Assembly: GCA_018873245.2 (NCBI GenBank)
Contig: JAEMBT020000008.1
Location: forward strand, 4,428,001 to 4,492,000
Source: Archegozetes longisetosus
Taxonomy: Eukaryota > Arthropoda > Arachnida > Sarcoptiformes > Trhypochthoniidae
DNA: 64,000 bases
Direction of reading: 5' to 3'
The translations under genes and the position numbers were made by a program. Positions 10,694 through 21,039 of this stretch are shown here, one piece after another (the first letter of the stretch is position 1; each line of letters begins with the position of its first letter). The notes beneath the pieces were generated by a model. The model had not been told where the DNA came from. It ran no database searches and saw only the letters and a list, made by a program, of their open reading frames with translations.

Positions 10694-13600
10694 ATGTCTT
10701 TGCCGGGTGAATTTCGTATAGACTGGGAAATAATTGATAGATATGAAGGTTTCAGTCGTAGATTCGGAATGAAAACTTATAATGCTAAAGTTAAATGTAC
10801 TTACAATACTGGAAATAATGAAATAAACATTGAAAGTGTTATAATTCAATTGGAAATTACTTTGAATTCTATTATACATCGACTACTGAGAGCGGCAAAG
10901 ACGACGACTATGTTCGAATTGCGCTTCGCAATCAGTCTCTCGACTACGATATCTTCACACCTTTCAGAAGGATACAAGATTTTACAAGTGAAACTCTTTT
11001 GAATGAAATCATAAAAGTCAGTCAGTCAAAAGAGATTTTCTGATGAACGGTTTGATAGAAGTTGACATAATACATGTTCGACAAAACGGAGTTGGCGGAT
11101 CAAGAAATAGATATAATTTGATCAATATTGGGAAGTGGAGACAAAATTCTAAAAAACTTGTTCAAACAGTTAGTGATGGTTATTGTGTTGCGCGCTCAAT
11201 TGTTGTTGCTAAAGCATATGAAGACGGTATCAAAGGTTTAGAATGGAGAAGAATTAGAGCTGATTTGAGACAAATTCAGTATAAAAGAGCTGTAGAATTG
11301 TGTAAAAAAGCTGAGGTGACTGTCACAGATACTGGCGTAAAGTTTGAAGATTTCAGTAAGTTTCAAAATGTTTTATCGCCCGAATACCAACTTGTAGTTG
11401 TGACAGCATCAAAATCTTATTATTATGTTGGACCTCAAGCAGAAAAGCAACTTTATCTGTTCATGTCGGAAAATCATTGTGATGCACTATTGAGCATTAG
11501 GGCTTTTCTTGGTTGCGATCATTTCTGCAAAAAGTGTTTGAAGGGTTTCACTGGTAGAACGAGTCACTGTTGCGACGGAATATGCAAATACTGTTATGAT
11601 ACAAATCAATGTAGAACTGGAGTGACACTAGTTAGGTGCAATGAATGCAACCGAGAATTCGCAAATGAAGTCTGCTTCAAAAAGCATAAGGATAAAACGA
11701 AAATTTGTCCTAAAATATGGAAGTGCAGTCATTGTTCAAAAACTTTAAAAACAAAAGTTCATCACTGTGGGAAGTACAAGTGCCGGATTTGTAAAGTTCT
11801 GGTTCCTTTTTCTGGACATCATTGTTTCATTATGTCGAACGACAAGATCAAAATAATGAAAGAAGATCAGTTACCCAAGATTTTTATATTTTACGATTTC
11901 GAGAGCCAACAAATACCACAGAAAATGAATGAGTATATACACAAACCAAATTTATGTGTCGTCAACGTTACCTGTGACGAGTGTTGGGACCCAGAATCGA
12001 GAGATAGAAAGAATATTTGGTGTCAATTCTGTGGCAAAAGGAATATGTGTTCAAAGGATCGAATACTGTGAGAGATTTCAACATATTCATTTTTGAAACT
12101 TATGCTAATTTTGTCAAAGAGAAAAAGATGTACATGAAACTGAAATCAGACATTAAAATATATGTAATTGCTCATAACAGTAGAGGATACGATTCTCAAT
12201 TTATACTAAAATATTGTGTGAACAATAGAATGACTCCTAGTGTAATAAGGAAAGGAACTAAAATTCTCTCAATGAGAATTAAAAACATAAAGTTTATAGA
12301 TTCGCTCTCATTTCTACCGATGCCTCTCAGGAAACTTCCTCAGACTTTTGGTTTGGAATCTCAAGTAGAAAAGGTGTTTTTCCGTTTTACTTCAATAAGC
12401 CTGGTAACGAAAATTATGTTGGTGAATGGCCGGCAATCGAGTATTATGATGCTGATTACATGATCGAAAAAGAAAGAGAAAAATTTCTTGAATGGTACGA
12501 TGAGCAAAAACATAAAGAATTCAAATTCGATTCGGAAATATTAAAATATTGCAAATCCGATGTTGATATATTAATGAGATGTATGATGACATTTAGACAG
12601 ATATTCCAAAGTGTGTCAGAAATCGATCCACTTTGTCGTTCAATAACGATTGCTCAGAGCTGTATGGAAGTATTCAAGACTAATTATCTCAAACCAAATC
12701 AGATAGCTATTTATCCTCCTAATGGATATGAACCTAGAAGAAAGTCGTCATATGTAGGAAGTGCATGGCTCGATTATGTAGAACAAACTGAGAAGGTTTT
12801 TATCAGACGAGAAATAAAAATTGGCAGATATTACGTCGACGGATTAATTGAAGATCAGAAGAAGATATTTGAATTTTACGGAGATTTGTGGCATGGATGT
12901 AGAGAATGTTATCCAACGAAGCGATCAACTATACACAACCCTTTCAATGGTCTTTCAATGGAATATTTATACCAACAGCTCGAGCAGAAAGAAGAGTACT
13001 TGAAGACCCGAGGCTATCAACTGATAACTATGTGGGAATGCAAATTGAAATCAATGAGAAAGAAAGATAAGGCTTTGGATAATTTTTTCATTGATCATGT
13101 CAATCATTTGAAGGATAAAAAGCAGAGACCACCATTAGATCCTCGAGATAGCTTTTTCGGAGGTCGATGTAACGCATCAAAATTATATCATTGTTGCGAT
13201 GGAGATGAAAAAATATTTTATATGGATTTTACTTCTCTTTACCCATACGTTGTAAAGAGAAAAAGTATCCTATTGGTCATCCAATTAGAATAGTCAAAGA
13301 TTTCGATACGAATATTTCCCATTATGATGGTTTTATATTCTGCAAAATTTTACCGCCAACCAATCTATATTTCGCTGTTTTACCGGTCCGATTGAGAAAT
13401 AGATTAATGTTTCCCTTGTGCTACAAATGTGCTCAGACAGAAAAATTGGACAAGTGCGATCATAGCGATGATGAAAGAAGTATAGTAGGCACATGGACTA
13501 CAATGGAAATAAAGAAATCTTTGGAGAAAAATTATAAAATTATAGAAGTCTATGAAGTCTGGCATTTTCCTGAGCTAAAGCCTCAGAATCTAAATGATAC

Positions 13601-14599
13601 TGGCCTATTCACAGACTTCATAAATGCGTATATAAAGTTAAAAGTTGAAGCTAGCGGCTGGCCAAGGAATGACATGACTGACACAGAAAAAGACGACTAT
13701 ATCAAACTGTATGAAGAAAAGAAAATATCAAATTAGATAAAGATTGTATCAAATATAACCCGGGAATGAGAGCTCTAGGAAAACTAGTTGTCGTCAGCTT
13801 TTGGGGTAAATTCGGACAGAGTTATAACCTGAATAAAACTCAATACATTACAGAACCACAAGAATTTTTTAAACTACTATCAGATAATACTGTTTCCGTA
13901 ACCGATGCTCTACTGATTTCTGATGAGACACTACAAGTTACTTTCGAGAAGGAAGAAAATTACATTGAATCTCCGTCTCATTCTAGTATTTTTATTGCAT
14001 CTTGGGTCACTTCATATGCAAGACTTGAATTGTTTGAATTGCTTGATAAATTGAAAGAAAGGATTTTGTACTTTGATACAGACTCTATAATATTCTACGC
14101 TCGACCACGTGATTATATTCCCGAAACGGGGGAATTCATAGGTGACTTGACTAATGAAATAACAACACCGGAAGAACCGGATGCTTATATAACAAAATTT
14201 GCCTCGTGTGGAAGTAAAAATTACGCCTACGAAGCTTATTATCCAAATTCAGGCATAAGGAAATACTTTTGCAAAGTGAAAGGCTTATCACTGAATTTTA
14301 TAGCTTCCAATATTGTCAATTTCGAAGCCATGAAGCGTCTGATAGATGATGCGATAAGACATCAAAGGAGTATCCGTGAAAATAACGATGATCAAAGTAA
14401 AGTAGTAGCAGGAGGAGCACCACCACCACCACCTCCACCACCGTCACCAATCGTACTGGACGTACCACAGAAAACTATAACTGTTTCACCGTTTCTCGAG
14501 CTGATGACAAAGGAAATTAGGAAAAAATATCGATTCGTTTACGATAAAAGAATAATAAAACCGCATGATTATACAACAATTCCTTTTGGTTATAGATAG
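10694..14599 (+). pseudogene. polB: Protein-primed DNA polymerase B (polB), frameshifted
   Basis: About 1,300 codons of a family B polymerase that would replicate the linear element from a protein primer. An N-terminal part with Cys/His clusters (11510-11830) is followed by exonuclease motif I (FYDFES, near 11890), motif II (AHNSRGYDSQF, near 12170), motif III (YCKSDVD, near 12550), polymerase motif A (DFTSLYPY, near 13225), motif B (around SFWGKFGQ, near 13800), motif C (YFDTDS, near 14070) and a late KVKG (near 14275). A proline run (14420-14450) lies close to the C-terminus. The frame is broken at least six times: near 10880, 11040, 12050, 12375, 13255 and 13730. All catalytic motifs are still readable, so the decay looks recent. 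Not functional as it stands. Confidence 0.93.
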
Positions 14600-14610
14600 T
14601 CGGCCCGGCA

Positions 14611-14697
14611 TATGCCTTCGGCATAGTATATGGCGAAGCCATAGTGTATGGCGAAGCCATAATGTATGGCGTAGTTATAATATACGGCTACGCCGTA
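14611..14697. repeat. Five tandem hairpins, exact 18-bp period
   Basis: Between the PolB stop and the IAP gene lie five short palindromes starting at 14611, 14629, 14647, 14665 and 14683. Each is 15 bp: a 6-bp stem, a 3-bp loop and a 6-bp stem. The cores are TATGCCTTCGGCATA, TATGGCGAAGCCATA (twice), TATGGCGTAGTTATA and TACGGCTACGCCGTA. Stem changes are mostly compensated, so the pairing is kept while the sequence drifts. The block is more GC-rich than its neighbours. It could be a transcript end, a protein-binding array or a mobile palindrome. Confidence 0.85.
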
Positions 14698-14846
14698 TGA
14701 TTTTTGTTGTTTCAATATATTCTCATAGATGTCAACAGATATTACTTTTGTATAGATTTTGCGCAAAAAAATTGGAAAATGCTTGGACGTTCGGCGTTCA
14801 ATCGACTTGTATCATTTAGTTCTCACTATCGTGTACGAGAACGAGC

Positions 14847-15821
14847 ATGTCAGCTGAATACATCAGACACGAGTTACTACGACATCATTCTGTCAGAGCT
14901 AGTACTTTTCAGAGTTGGAATCATGGCAATATTGACTATCACAGATTGGTATCTGCTGGATTTTATTACGAATCTCACAGGGATGAAATCATTTGCTTCA
15001 GCTGCAACATCAGGATCCCTGGTTCGGTTTCATCAACACATCCGTTTTTGAAGCATCGGTCACAATCACCAAATTGTCCATTTCTCAAAGGAATTGATCT
15101 TTCCATCAATCGTTTGGCTCTTGGAAGTTCACCAACTCCGTTGGCAGTTTCACTTGCTCCTTCGAGAGAAATCAGAAATCTTGAAGAAAATTTTGATTCC
15201 GTTGTTTCATGCGATTTAGAAAGACCTCCGACTAGAGAAATTAGAAGACCTCATTTTTCGGGAAACGGAAGTTTGCAAGAAATTGAAGCCTATTACAAGT
15301 CGCCAATTAAGATTCCAGCTACTGATAGGCCTAATTCAATCATTTTTATTGAAAGTTTCTTTCAAATGGTGAAAAATAGAAACAGATTGGAATCCTTTTG
15401 TGTTAATGAATGGCCTCTCAAAGCTCCACACCCTGAAATTATGGCAGAAGCGGGAGTTTTCTATTGTCTACTCAATGATCACGTTCAATGTGCTTTTTGT
15501 CGATGTGTCATTGGTGGATGGAATAGAGAATCGGATCCACTTGAAGTTCATCGAGAAATATTTCCACAGTGCCAATACATTCAACAAATTCTATCCAGTG
15601 ATGTTCAAATAATTGCGGAATTTGAAAACAAACGCCACGAATCCAGAAATTCAATTACTTTGGAAAGTAGCCTGGTGTGTAAAATCTGTTTCGATAACGA
15701 AGTTTCTGTGAGATTCAACTGTAAACATGTTGTGACATGCAAAGACTGCTCTGTTAGACTTATTCATTGTCCTATTTGTCGCTCTCTCATAAAGAGGCGT
15801 TACGATGTAATTTTGAGCTAA
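14847..15821 (+). CDS. Inhibitor of apoptosis protein, BIR-BIR-RING
   Basis: An intact 324-residue protein starting at ATG 14847. The first BIR domain has Cys50-x2-Cys53-x16-His70-x6-Cys77. The second has Cys215-x2-Cys218-x16-His235-x6-Cys242 and a GGWNRESDP segment typical of the peptide-binding groove. The C-terminal RING is a complete C3HC4 set (Cys278, 281, 292, His294, Cys298, 301, 308, 311). In known IAPs the BIR domains bind caspases or their antagonists and the RING is a ubiquitin ligase. This protein would therefore be expected to block host cell death, acting in the cytosol. It sits between PolB and the packaging ATPase on the same strand, right after the hairpin array, with AATAAA 12 bp after its stop. 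All zinc ligands are kept although neighbouring genes are decayed. Capture from a host or another virus is inferred. Confidence 0.95.
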   Translation: MSAEYIRHELLRHHSVRASTFQSWNHGNIDYHRLVSAGFYYESHRDEIICFSCNIRIPGSVSSTHPFLKHRSQSPNCPFLKGIDLSINRLALGSSPTPLAVSLAPSREIRNLEENFDSVVSCDLERPPTREIRRPHFSGNGSLQEIEAYYKSPIKIPATDRPNSIIFIESFFQMVKNRNRLESFCVNEWPLKAPHPEIMAEAGVFYCLLNDHVQCAFCRCVIGGWNRESDPLEVHREIFPQCQYIQQILSSDVQIIAEFENKRHESRNSITLESSLVCKICFDNEVSVRFNCKHVVTCKDCSVRLIHCPICRSLIKRRYDVILS

Positions 15822-15833
15822 AATTTTTGAGCT

Positions 15834-15839
15834 AATAAA
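15834..15839 (+). promoter_or_regulatory. AATAAA polyadenylation signal of the IAP gene
   Basis: Lies 12 bp after the IAP stop and about 40 bp before the ATPase start, so the two genes are very tightly packed. Confidence 0.5.
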
Positions 15840-15881
15840 ACTTATTTAGAATTTTACAACGGTCTTATTCATTATTTGAAG

Positions 15882-16577
15882 ATGAACGAAAACATCAACT
15901 CAAAGTTTCTTAAATTTAGACATCCTTTCACGTGTATTGTTTCAGGACCAAGTTTTAGCGGAAAGACTATTCTTGTAAGAATACTCAAGAATTATAAGGA
16001 TTCTTTCGAAATTGATGTCAAAGATAAATTAAAAGTGATATGGTGCTATGGACAGTATCAAAATTTATACAAAGAATCAATTAGTGATGATGTTGACGTG
16101 AAGTATTTTGATTATTTGATAAAACCCGAAGAAGTTTTGCTTCTGAAACCTCACATAATTGTGATTGATGATATGATGACTGAAATGACGAAAAGTTTCG
16201 AAATGAGTGATCTATTTACAAAAGGGAGTCATCACTTGAATGTTAGCATCTTCTTTATAGTGCAAAATATTTTTCATCAAGGAAAAGAGATGAGAAATAT
16301 CAACCTGAATAGTCAATACATGATTCTAATGAAAAGCTACAGGAATAGCAGCCAAATAAAGCATTTAGAATATCTCATTTTCGGCGAAAAGACTAAAACA
16401 TTCCAGAAAATTTTTGCTGATGCAACCTCGAAGCCTTTCAGTTATTTGTTAATTGATTTGAAACCTGACACACCAGACGAGTTTCGCTTTCGTACTAGAA
16501 TCACAGAGGAGGAACTACCGCCGGAACTTAAGATCAGGACGCGTTTTGCGCCTCATTACTATGTTAGGAAAGAGTGA
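15882..16577 (+). CDS. A32-type genome packaging ATPase
   Basis: Intact open frame of 231 residues from ATG 15882. Walker A reads GPSFSGKT near residue 24 and Walker B reads HIIVIDDMM near residue 95, followed by a segment rich in SHHLNVSIFF. Length and motif spacing fit the FtsK/HerA-like ATPases of Polintons and related viruses, which drive double-stranded DNA into capsids. It follows the IAP by about 60 bp and precedes the pX-like gene on the same strand. The frame is also open for two codons upstream, but without an ATG. No damage is seen. Confidence 0.92.
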   Translation: MNENINSKFLKFRHPFTCIVSGPSFSGKTILVRILKNYKDSFEIDVKDKLKVIWCYGQYQNLYKESISDDVDVKYFDYLIKPEEVLLLKPHIIVIDDMMTEMTKSFEMSDLFTKGSHHLNVSIFFIVQNIFHQGKEMRNINLNSQYMILMKSYRNSSQIKHLEYLIFGEKTKTFQKIFADATSKPFSYLLIDLKPDTPDEFRFRTRITEEELPPELKIRTRFAPHYYVRKE

Positions 16578-16662
16578 TTCGTTTTTCAAGATATAAATTC
16601 ACGAAGAAGTTAAATATTTGCTTATTTCAAAGGTAATCATTGAACAGTCAGCTTCGTAGAAA

Positions 16663-17028
16663 ATGTCCAAATCGGTGAAAAGGACTATAAACTTTTTGAC
16701 TTTATTAGCAAAAATCAAAGACCCTAAGAAGAGAAATTTGATACTTAAAGAGATAAGTAGTGATAAAGTTTTGTTCAATTCTCTTTCAGAATTGGCTCAC
16801 AATTATATTAAAGGGAATATTCCGGTCAAATCTACTCAAAAGAGAAAATTGAAACGTCACGCAAAAGTACTTAAAGCTTTGGATTGCCCTAAAACGGCAA
16901 AGTGTGCTTCCAAGAGGAAAAAAGTTATTGAGCAAACTGGTGGTATATTACCAATTCTAATACCGGCTGCTGCTGCTGCTGCATTAGGTCATCTTTCAGG
17001 AGCAATTATTAGAAAAGTTATGAAGTAA
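16663..17028 (+). CDS. Small basic pX-like virion protein
   Basis: Intact frame of 121 residues, Lys/Arg-rich (for example STQKRKLKRHAKVL), ending in a hydrophobic Ala-rich stretch (GGILPILIPAAAAAALG) before a basic tail. Such a basic domain plus hydrophobic LPxLIP-type segment resembles adenovirus pX-like core proteins found in many Polintons. A role in condensing DNA inside the particle is inferred by similarity, not proved. It lies two bases before the next start codon, in the structural gene block after the ATPase. Confidence 0.6.
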   Translation: MSKSVKRTINFLTLLAKIKDPKKRNLILKEISSDKVLFNSLSELAHNYIKGNIPVKSTQKRKLKRHAKVLKALDCPKTAKCASKRKKVIEQTGGILPILIPAAAAAALGHLSGAIIRKVMK

Positions 17029-17029
17029 A

Positions 17030-17752
17030 ATGAGTATTAGAAAAATGGTTGCTATGCCTGCTGAATTGGAGAGTGTAAATATCGTTGAGAGTGATTCTGT
17101 AAAGCGAATGAATCAGGGGCTGGAATTAGTTTACCTACAAGTGAACAGAATGCTAGTATTGCCAGTAGCAATACAAAACGAGCAAAGAAAATTATAACTC
17201 AGACTAATAAAATTATTAATATTATGAAGATTCTACTCAAACTGGCGAAAATCAATGCATACGATATTGTTGGTAGAGTGAGAAACAAGAACGGAGATTT
17301 TGTTAAAGACAGTGATTTAGTAGCTTTAATCAGTCATGCAATGACTGATGGAAAATTTCTTGTGGGACAAAATGAATTTGTATCATTGTTGCACGAAGCC
17401 AAAGTTGAACCAGATCTCATTATCAATGAGAACATTAAAATGAAATTATTGAATATTTATAATAATATAAGTAATAATGCGGATGACGATTATATTAATT
17501 TATCAGATGTTACAAAACCTGATTCGACCTAAGATACAGAATAGACAAGGGACGACGAATAAAGACGAGAGAAAAATCTTGAAACGAAGGCGCATGCGTG
17601 AAACTGATCTAAAAAACTCAGAAGAAGATAGTCCGGTCAAAAGAAGAAGAGAAACTTGGGAAACATTTGATGTTAACAGTGACGATAACGAAAACTTGAA
17701 TGAGAGAAATTTCGATTTACCAGTAAATTGGAAATCAGAACCTCACGAATAA
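17030..17752 (+). pseudogene. Unknown basic Polinton protein, frameshifted
   Basis: Starts at ATG 17030 (MSIRKMVAMPAELESVNIVE), two bases after the previous stop. The frame shifts near 17110 and again near 17525; the parts together would make about 240 residues. The middle is helical (around NKIINIMKILLKLAKI). The C-terminus is strongly basic (KILKRRRMRETDLK, then PVKRRRETW), a likely nuclear or DNA-binding tail. It ends four bases before the integrase start. Family not recognised; a virion core or regulatory role is possible. Confidence 0.5.
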
Positions 17753-17755
17753 AAT

Positions 17756-18866
17756 ATGGACGACTTTACTGAATATCTTGGCAAATTATATTATGACTTG
17801 AAACATCCTGCTTCGTACGGAAGTGCAGAGGCTTTGTTCAAGTTTGCTAAAATTAAATTTCCAACACTAAAATTAAGTGACGTTAACAAGTGGCTATCGG
17901 GTTAAATTTCTTATACTTTGCATCGTCTAGCAAGAAAAAACTTTATACGAAATAAGATTTATGTGAGTCATATTGATGAGCAGTTTCAAGCGGATTTAGT
18001 CGATATGCAAGAATTTTCTAGACAAAATAGAGGATACAAATATCTTTTAACAGTAATTGATTGTCTAAGCAAATATTTATGGGTTTTCCCATTGAAATCA
18101 AAAGCTTCGACTAGTATAATTGAGTGTTTCAAAAAGATTTTCCGTGAAAGAAAGCCAATGAAAATTCAAACGGATAGAGGAAAAGAATTCAATAATTCTG
18201 AATTCAAATCGTTCCGTCAATCTATGAAGGTAAAATATTTTACCTCTCGACGTTAAAATCAAATGTAGCGTGATTGAACGAGTCAATAGAACTTTGAAAG
18301 ATAAAATGTTTCGCTACTTCACAGCACAACGAAACAAGAAACTATATAGATATACTCGAAGACCTGGTTGATTCTTATAATAAGAGATGGCACAGATCTA
18401 TAAAAATGAAGCCGATAGATGTAGATGAATCGAATGAAAGGCTGGTATTCCAAAACTTATATGGTGTGAAAAGTTTGAAAGAAATTTATTTTAAGAAACA
18501 ACGTGAAAAAAATCAGTTGAACATCGGAAATACAGTAAGAAAGAAGTATGATTTATCGAAATTCGATAGAGGGTATTATCCCAATTTGACAGATCAAACT
18601 TTTACAGTAGCTAAAACTTGAGAAAACTTTGAAAAGCGCAATATACAATAAAAGATTTCAAAGGTTCTGAATCAGATAGACGCTATTATCGAGAAGAATT
18701 ACAACCTGTAAGTGCTGGAAATGCTTATCGTGTTGAAAAAGTAATCCGAAAACGAGTAAGAAACAACATTCTCGAATATTTTGTAAAATGGATGAATTAT
18801 CCTCAGAGTGAGAATTCATGGATTCCAGCAAAAGATCTCTTCAAATTGCACGAGAAGAGGTCATGA
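17756..18866 (+). pseudogene. Retrovirus-type integrase with C-terminal chromodomain, broken
   Basis: The N-terminal region reads MDDFTEYLGKLYYDLKHPAS. The rve core follows with the three catalytic acids in DLVDM (near 18000), QTDRGKEF (near 18175) and VIERVNRTL (near 18280), spaced as in DD35E integrases. The C-terminal chromodomain (near 18720-18845) contains YFVKWMNYPQSENSWIP and would bind modified histone tails to steer insertion. Damage: an in-frame TAA at 17903-17905, and frameshifts near 18245, 18328 and 18622. The enzyme would insert the element's ends into host DNA, but this copy cannot. The stop overlaps the next start by 4 bp. Confidence 0.9.
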
Positions 18867-19048
18867 AACCTGAGAATTCTGAGGGTTTCAGGCAAAAGAG
18901 TAATATTGGCTGGTTCACTGATTGTTCCACTCCCACTGCGAACGAAGTAATATATTTATCTCAAGTTATTGTCATACTTGTGGTAATGGTAACTTCTTTG
19001 TATAATCTAAACACGAAAAAGGTGACGAAAGTTTATGGGCCGCCTTAA
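18863..19048 (+). CDS. Small single-pass membrane protein
   Basis: An intact 61-codon frame whose ATG overlaps the integrase stop (ATGA). It has one hydrophobic stretch of about 20 residues (VIYLSQVIVILVVMVTSLY) with a short basic tail (NTKKVTKVYGPP). No family was recognised. The 4-bp overlap and matching strand argue that it is a real gene. It could be a minor membrane or capsid-associated protein; function unknown. Confidence 0.45.
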   Translation: MKPENSEGFRQKSNIGWFTDCSTPTANEVIYLSQVIVILVVMVTSLYNLNTKKVTKVYGPP

Positions 19049-19130
19049 TAACGAGTAGTCTAGGCTATATGTTACCGAACCCAAAAATAAAAAGAAATCA
19101 TTCCAACCATAGTGTTAATCATTCTCCGTC

Positions 19131-20231
19131 ATGAAACCATGCATGAAGGTTGGCTTTCTAATATTTGAAATTTTTGCTTTTTCTATTTTATTGGGTTTTC
19201 TTATTGTAAAATTCAATATAAGTTATAATAATAAAAGAAACTTGAAAATTTTTTGTGATGTAGAAAATTACTCGGACTTCACAATGGATACTGCAAATGA
19301 TTCGTTTTATATTCATCTATTCAGCAATGTTGAAAGTCCTCAAAGTCATAGGAATAATACAGTTGCAAATTTTGTAACTAAACTTCCCGAGAAAATAAAA
19401 TTGAGTTCTGAATGAGAAGTTGGATTAGCGGAAATGAGTTACACTAAATCATGGTTCAACATAAGGTCCGATTATAATTTAAGTATATTTTCGAATAAAG
19501 GAGAATATTTCCATACAGATGAAGCAATACTTCGAAAAGGATATTATCCTTCTATTGACCTATTGATTTCAGAAATAAACAAAAAGCTTAGAAATTTTGG
19601 AAAAATCATTTTCAAAGATGTGATGAAAAGAGCACCATCGTTGAGATACGATCCTATTTATAACCGATTATTCATAATAAATGGAATATCTATCAAGAAC
19701 GACTCTTTTTTCTATCCATCACTTCCTGAAGAACTGGAGCTCATGCTAGGATTAAGAAATGAAACCACTGGAGGGCTTATTTCCTATTTTTATGATGAAG
19801 AAAGTGGAAGACTTTTAGCAGATAATGAAGTCAAATTGAATCGTAATATTTCATATGATAATCCATCGGGTGATAACGTTTACCCGGTAGAGTTCGAGGC
19901 TCCGTTTCCAGTTCAATTCAGTGTTAGTGAGCTTTATATATTGGTTTACTGCTCTATAGTCAAACCTGTTTTGACCGGGAATATGTGGACTAATTTATTA
20001 CGTCAGGTGGAAATCCCTCGGAAGATTAAATTTGGTGAACAATGTCTTTTGCGTTTCTTGGAACCTTTTTACCATTCAATTGTTAGTCACGAATTTGATA
20101 CCATTGAAATCGATATAAAAGACGACATCGGGGAAACTATTCCATTTGATTTTGGCTGTTCAACTGTGACACTCCATTTCCGTAAAAGACCAAAAGATGG
20201 GCTCAAATCCCTTCACAACTTATTACGTTAA
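19131..20231 (+). pseudogene. Penton-like minor capsid protein, one nonsense codon
   Basis: One continuous frame of about 366 codons interrupted only by TGA at 19413-19415. The N-terminus has a hydrophobic segment (about residues 8-25). The part around the stop, SSE-stop-EVGLAEMSYTKSW, matches the conserved region of Polinton penton/minor capsid proteins, where a tryptophan is usual at the stop position. The rest contains beta-rich sequence ending in VTLHFRKRPKDG. The protein would form capsid vertices. The 3' end overlaps the next start (20197) by 35 bp. The hydrophobic N-terminal extension is unusual and may be a separate start. Confidence 0.7.
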
Positions 20232-20940
20232 CCAAGCAGGGTCTGGCATTGCAGGATATTCTGGCGTAAGATACCAAAAGGGCATGGTTTTCAAATCGGT
20301 CTGCTCCTGGAACTGTTATGCTTCCGCAGGTCAGGAATTCAAACTGATCAAGCACTTATCGGTCAGAGCAGTTTGAAGAGATTCTCTGACAGCACGAAAT
20401 GCATACAAATCAAGTATCTAATGTAGACAAAGGCGAGGCTTCAGACAAAGACAGGTCTGGCAAAAGACAAAATGCTCAAACGGATATCAAATATAAAGAA
20501 CGTCAAAAGCGAGCCTTCATTGTTACAAGCGAGCGTTGAAAGGTCGAAAGCTCTTGAAAAAATTATTAATTTGAAATCCGTTTCGAAATTTTTTTCTGCC
20601 AGACCCGCTTTGTCTGAAGCCGCGCATCTTCTGCATATCTAGAACTTGTTTGTATTCATTGCTGTCTTGAAATTGTCTCTTGAAGTAAGTCTACCAAATT
20701 TATACCGTATTTAATGCTTTTACCAAGATATGAGGAAAGCATAACAGCTCAGAAAGGGAAAACCATGCCTCCTTGGTATCTTACAGAAACAATGCAGAGC
20801 TGTTGGTTAACGTAAAGTTGTGAAGGCTTTGAGCCCATCTTGGCTTTTACGGAAATGGAGTGTCAAGTTGAACAAAAAAATCAAATGGAAAGTTTCGAAA
20901 TTGTCTTTAATCTTTCCAATATCAAATTGTGACTAACAAT
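20078..20940. repeat. Inverted duplication inside the Polinton
   Basis: The end of the penton gene and start of the pVI-like gene (about 20078-20490) recur in inverted orientation at about 20566-20940, with 75-bp spacing. Shared blocks include CACTCCATTTCCGTAAAAG and its complement near 20855. The right arm occupies the place where the first part of the major capsid gene should be, so this event probably removed it. Confidence 0.75.
20197..20565 (+). pseudogene. pVI-like minor virion protein, decayed
   Basis: Starts at ATG 20197 in a different frame inside the penton 3' end and reads MGSNPFTTYYVNQAGSGIAG. This Gln-x-Gly-Ser-Gly N-terminus is typical of small Polinton virion proteins compared with adenovirus pVI. 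The frame stops at 20374-20376; further coding-like pieces with basic content follow in other frames up to about 20560. It is also the left half of an inverted duplication, which destroyed its 3' end. Confidence 0.55.
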
Positions 20941-21039
20941 CGTGGTTAAATTAAAGAAATGATTTGTATCATTGCCTTTGAACGCTGTACAGAATATAGT
21001 TAAACAATTCCAACTGATCACGACCGATAAGTGCATTAA

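Noticed and set aside
14565..15051. Two plus-strand frames overlapping the hairpin array and the IAP start
   Set aside because: They overlap the IAP in other frames and show no domain; the hairpin repeats create the apparent coding.
18818..18862. Upstream extension of the small membrane protein frame inside the integrase gene
   Set aside because: It is out of frame with the chromodomain, which is clearly coding there; the ATG at 18863 overlapping the integrase stop is the better start.
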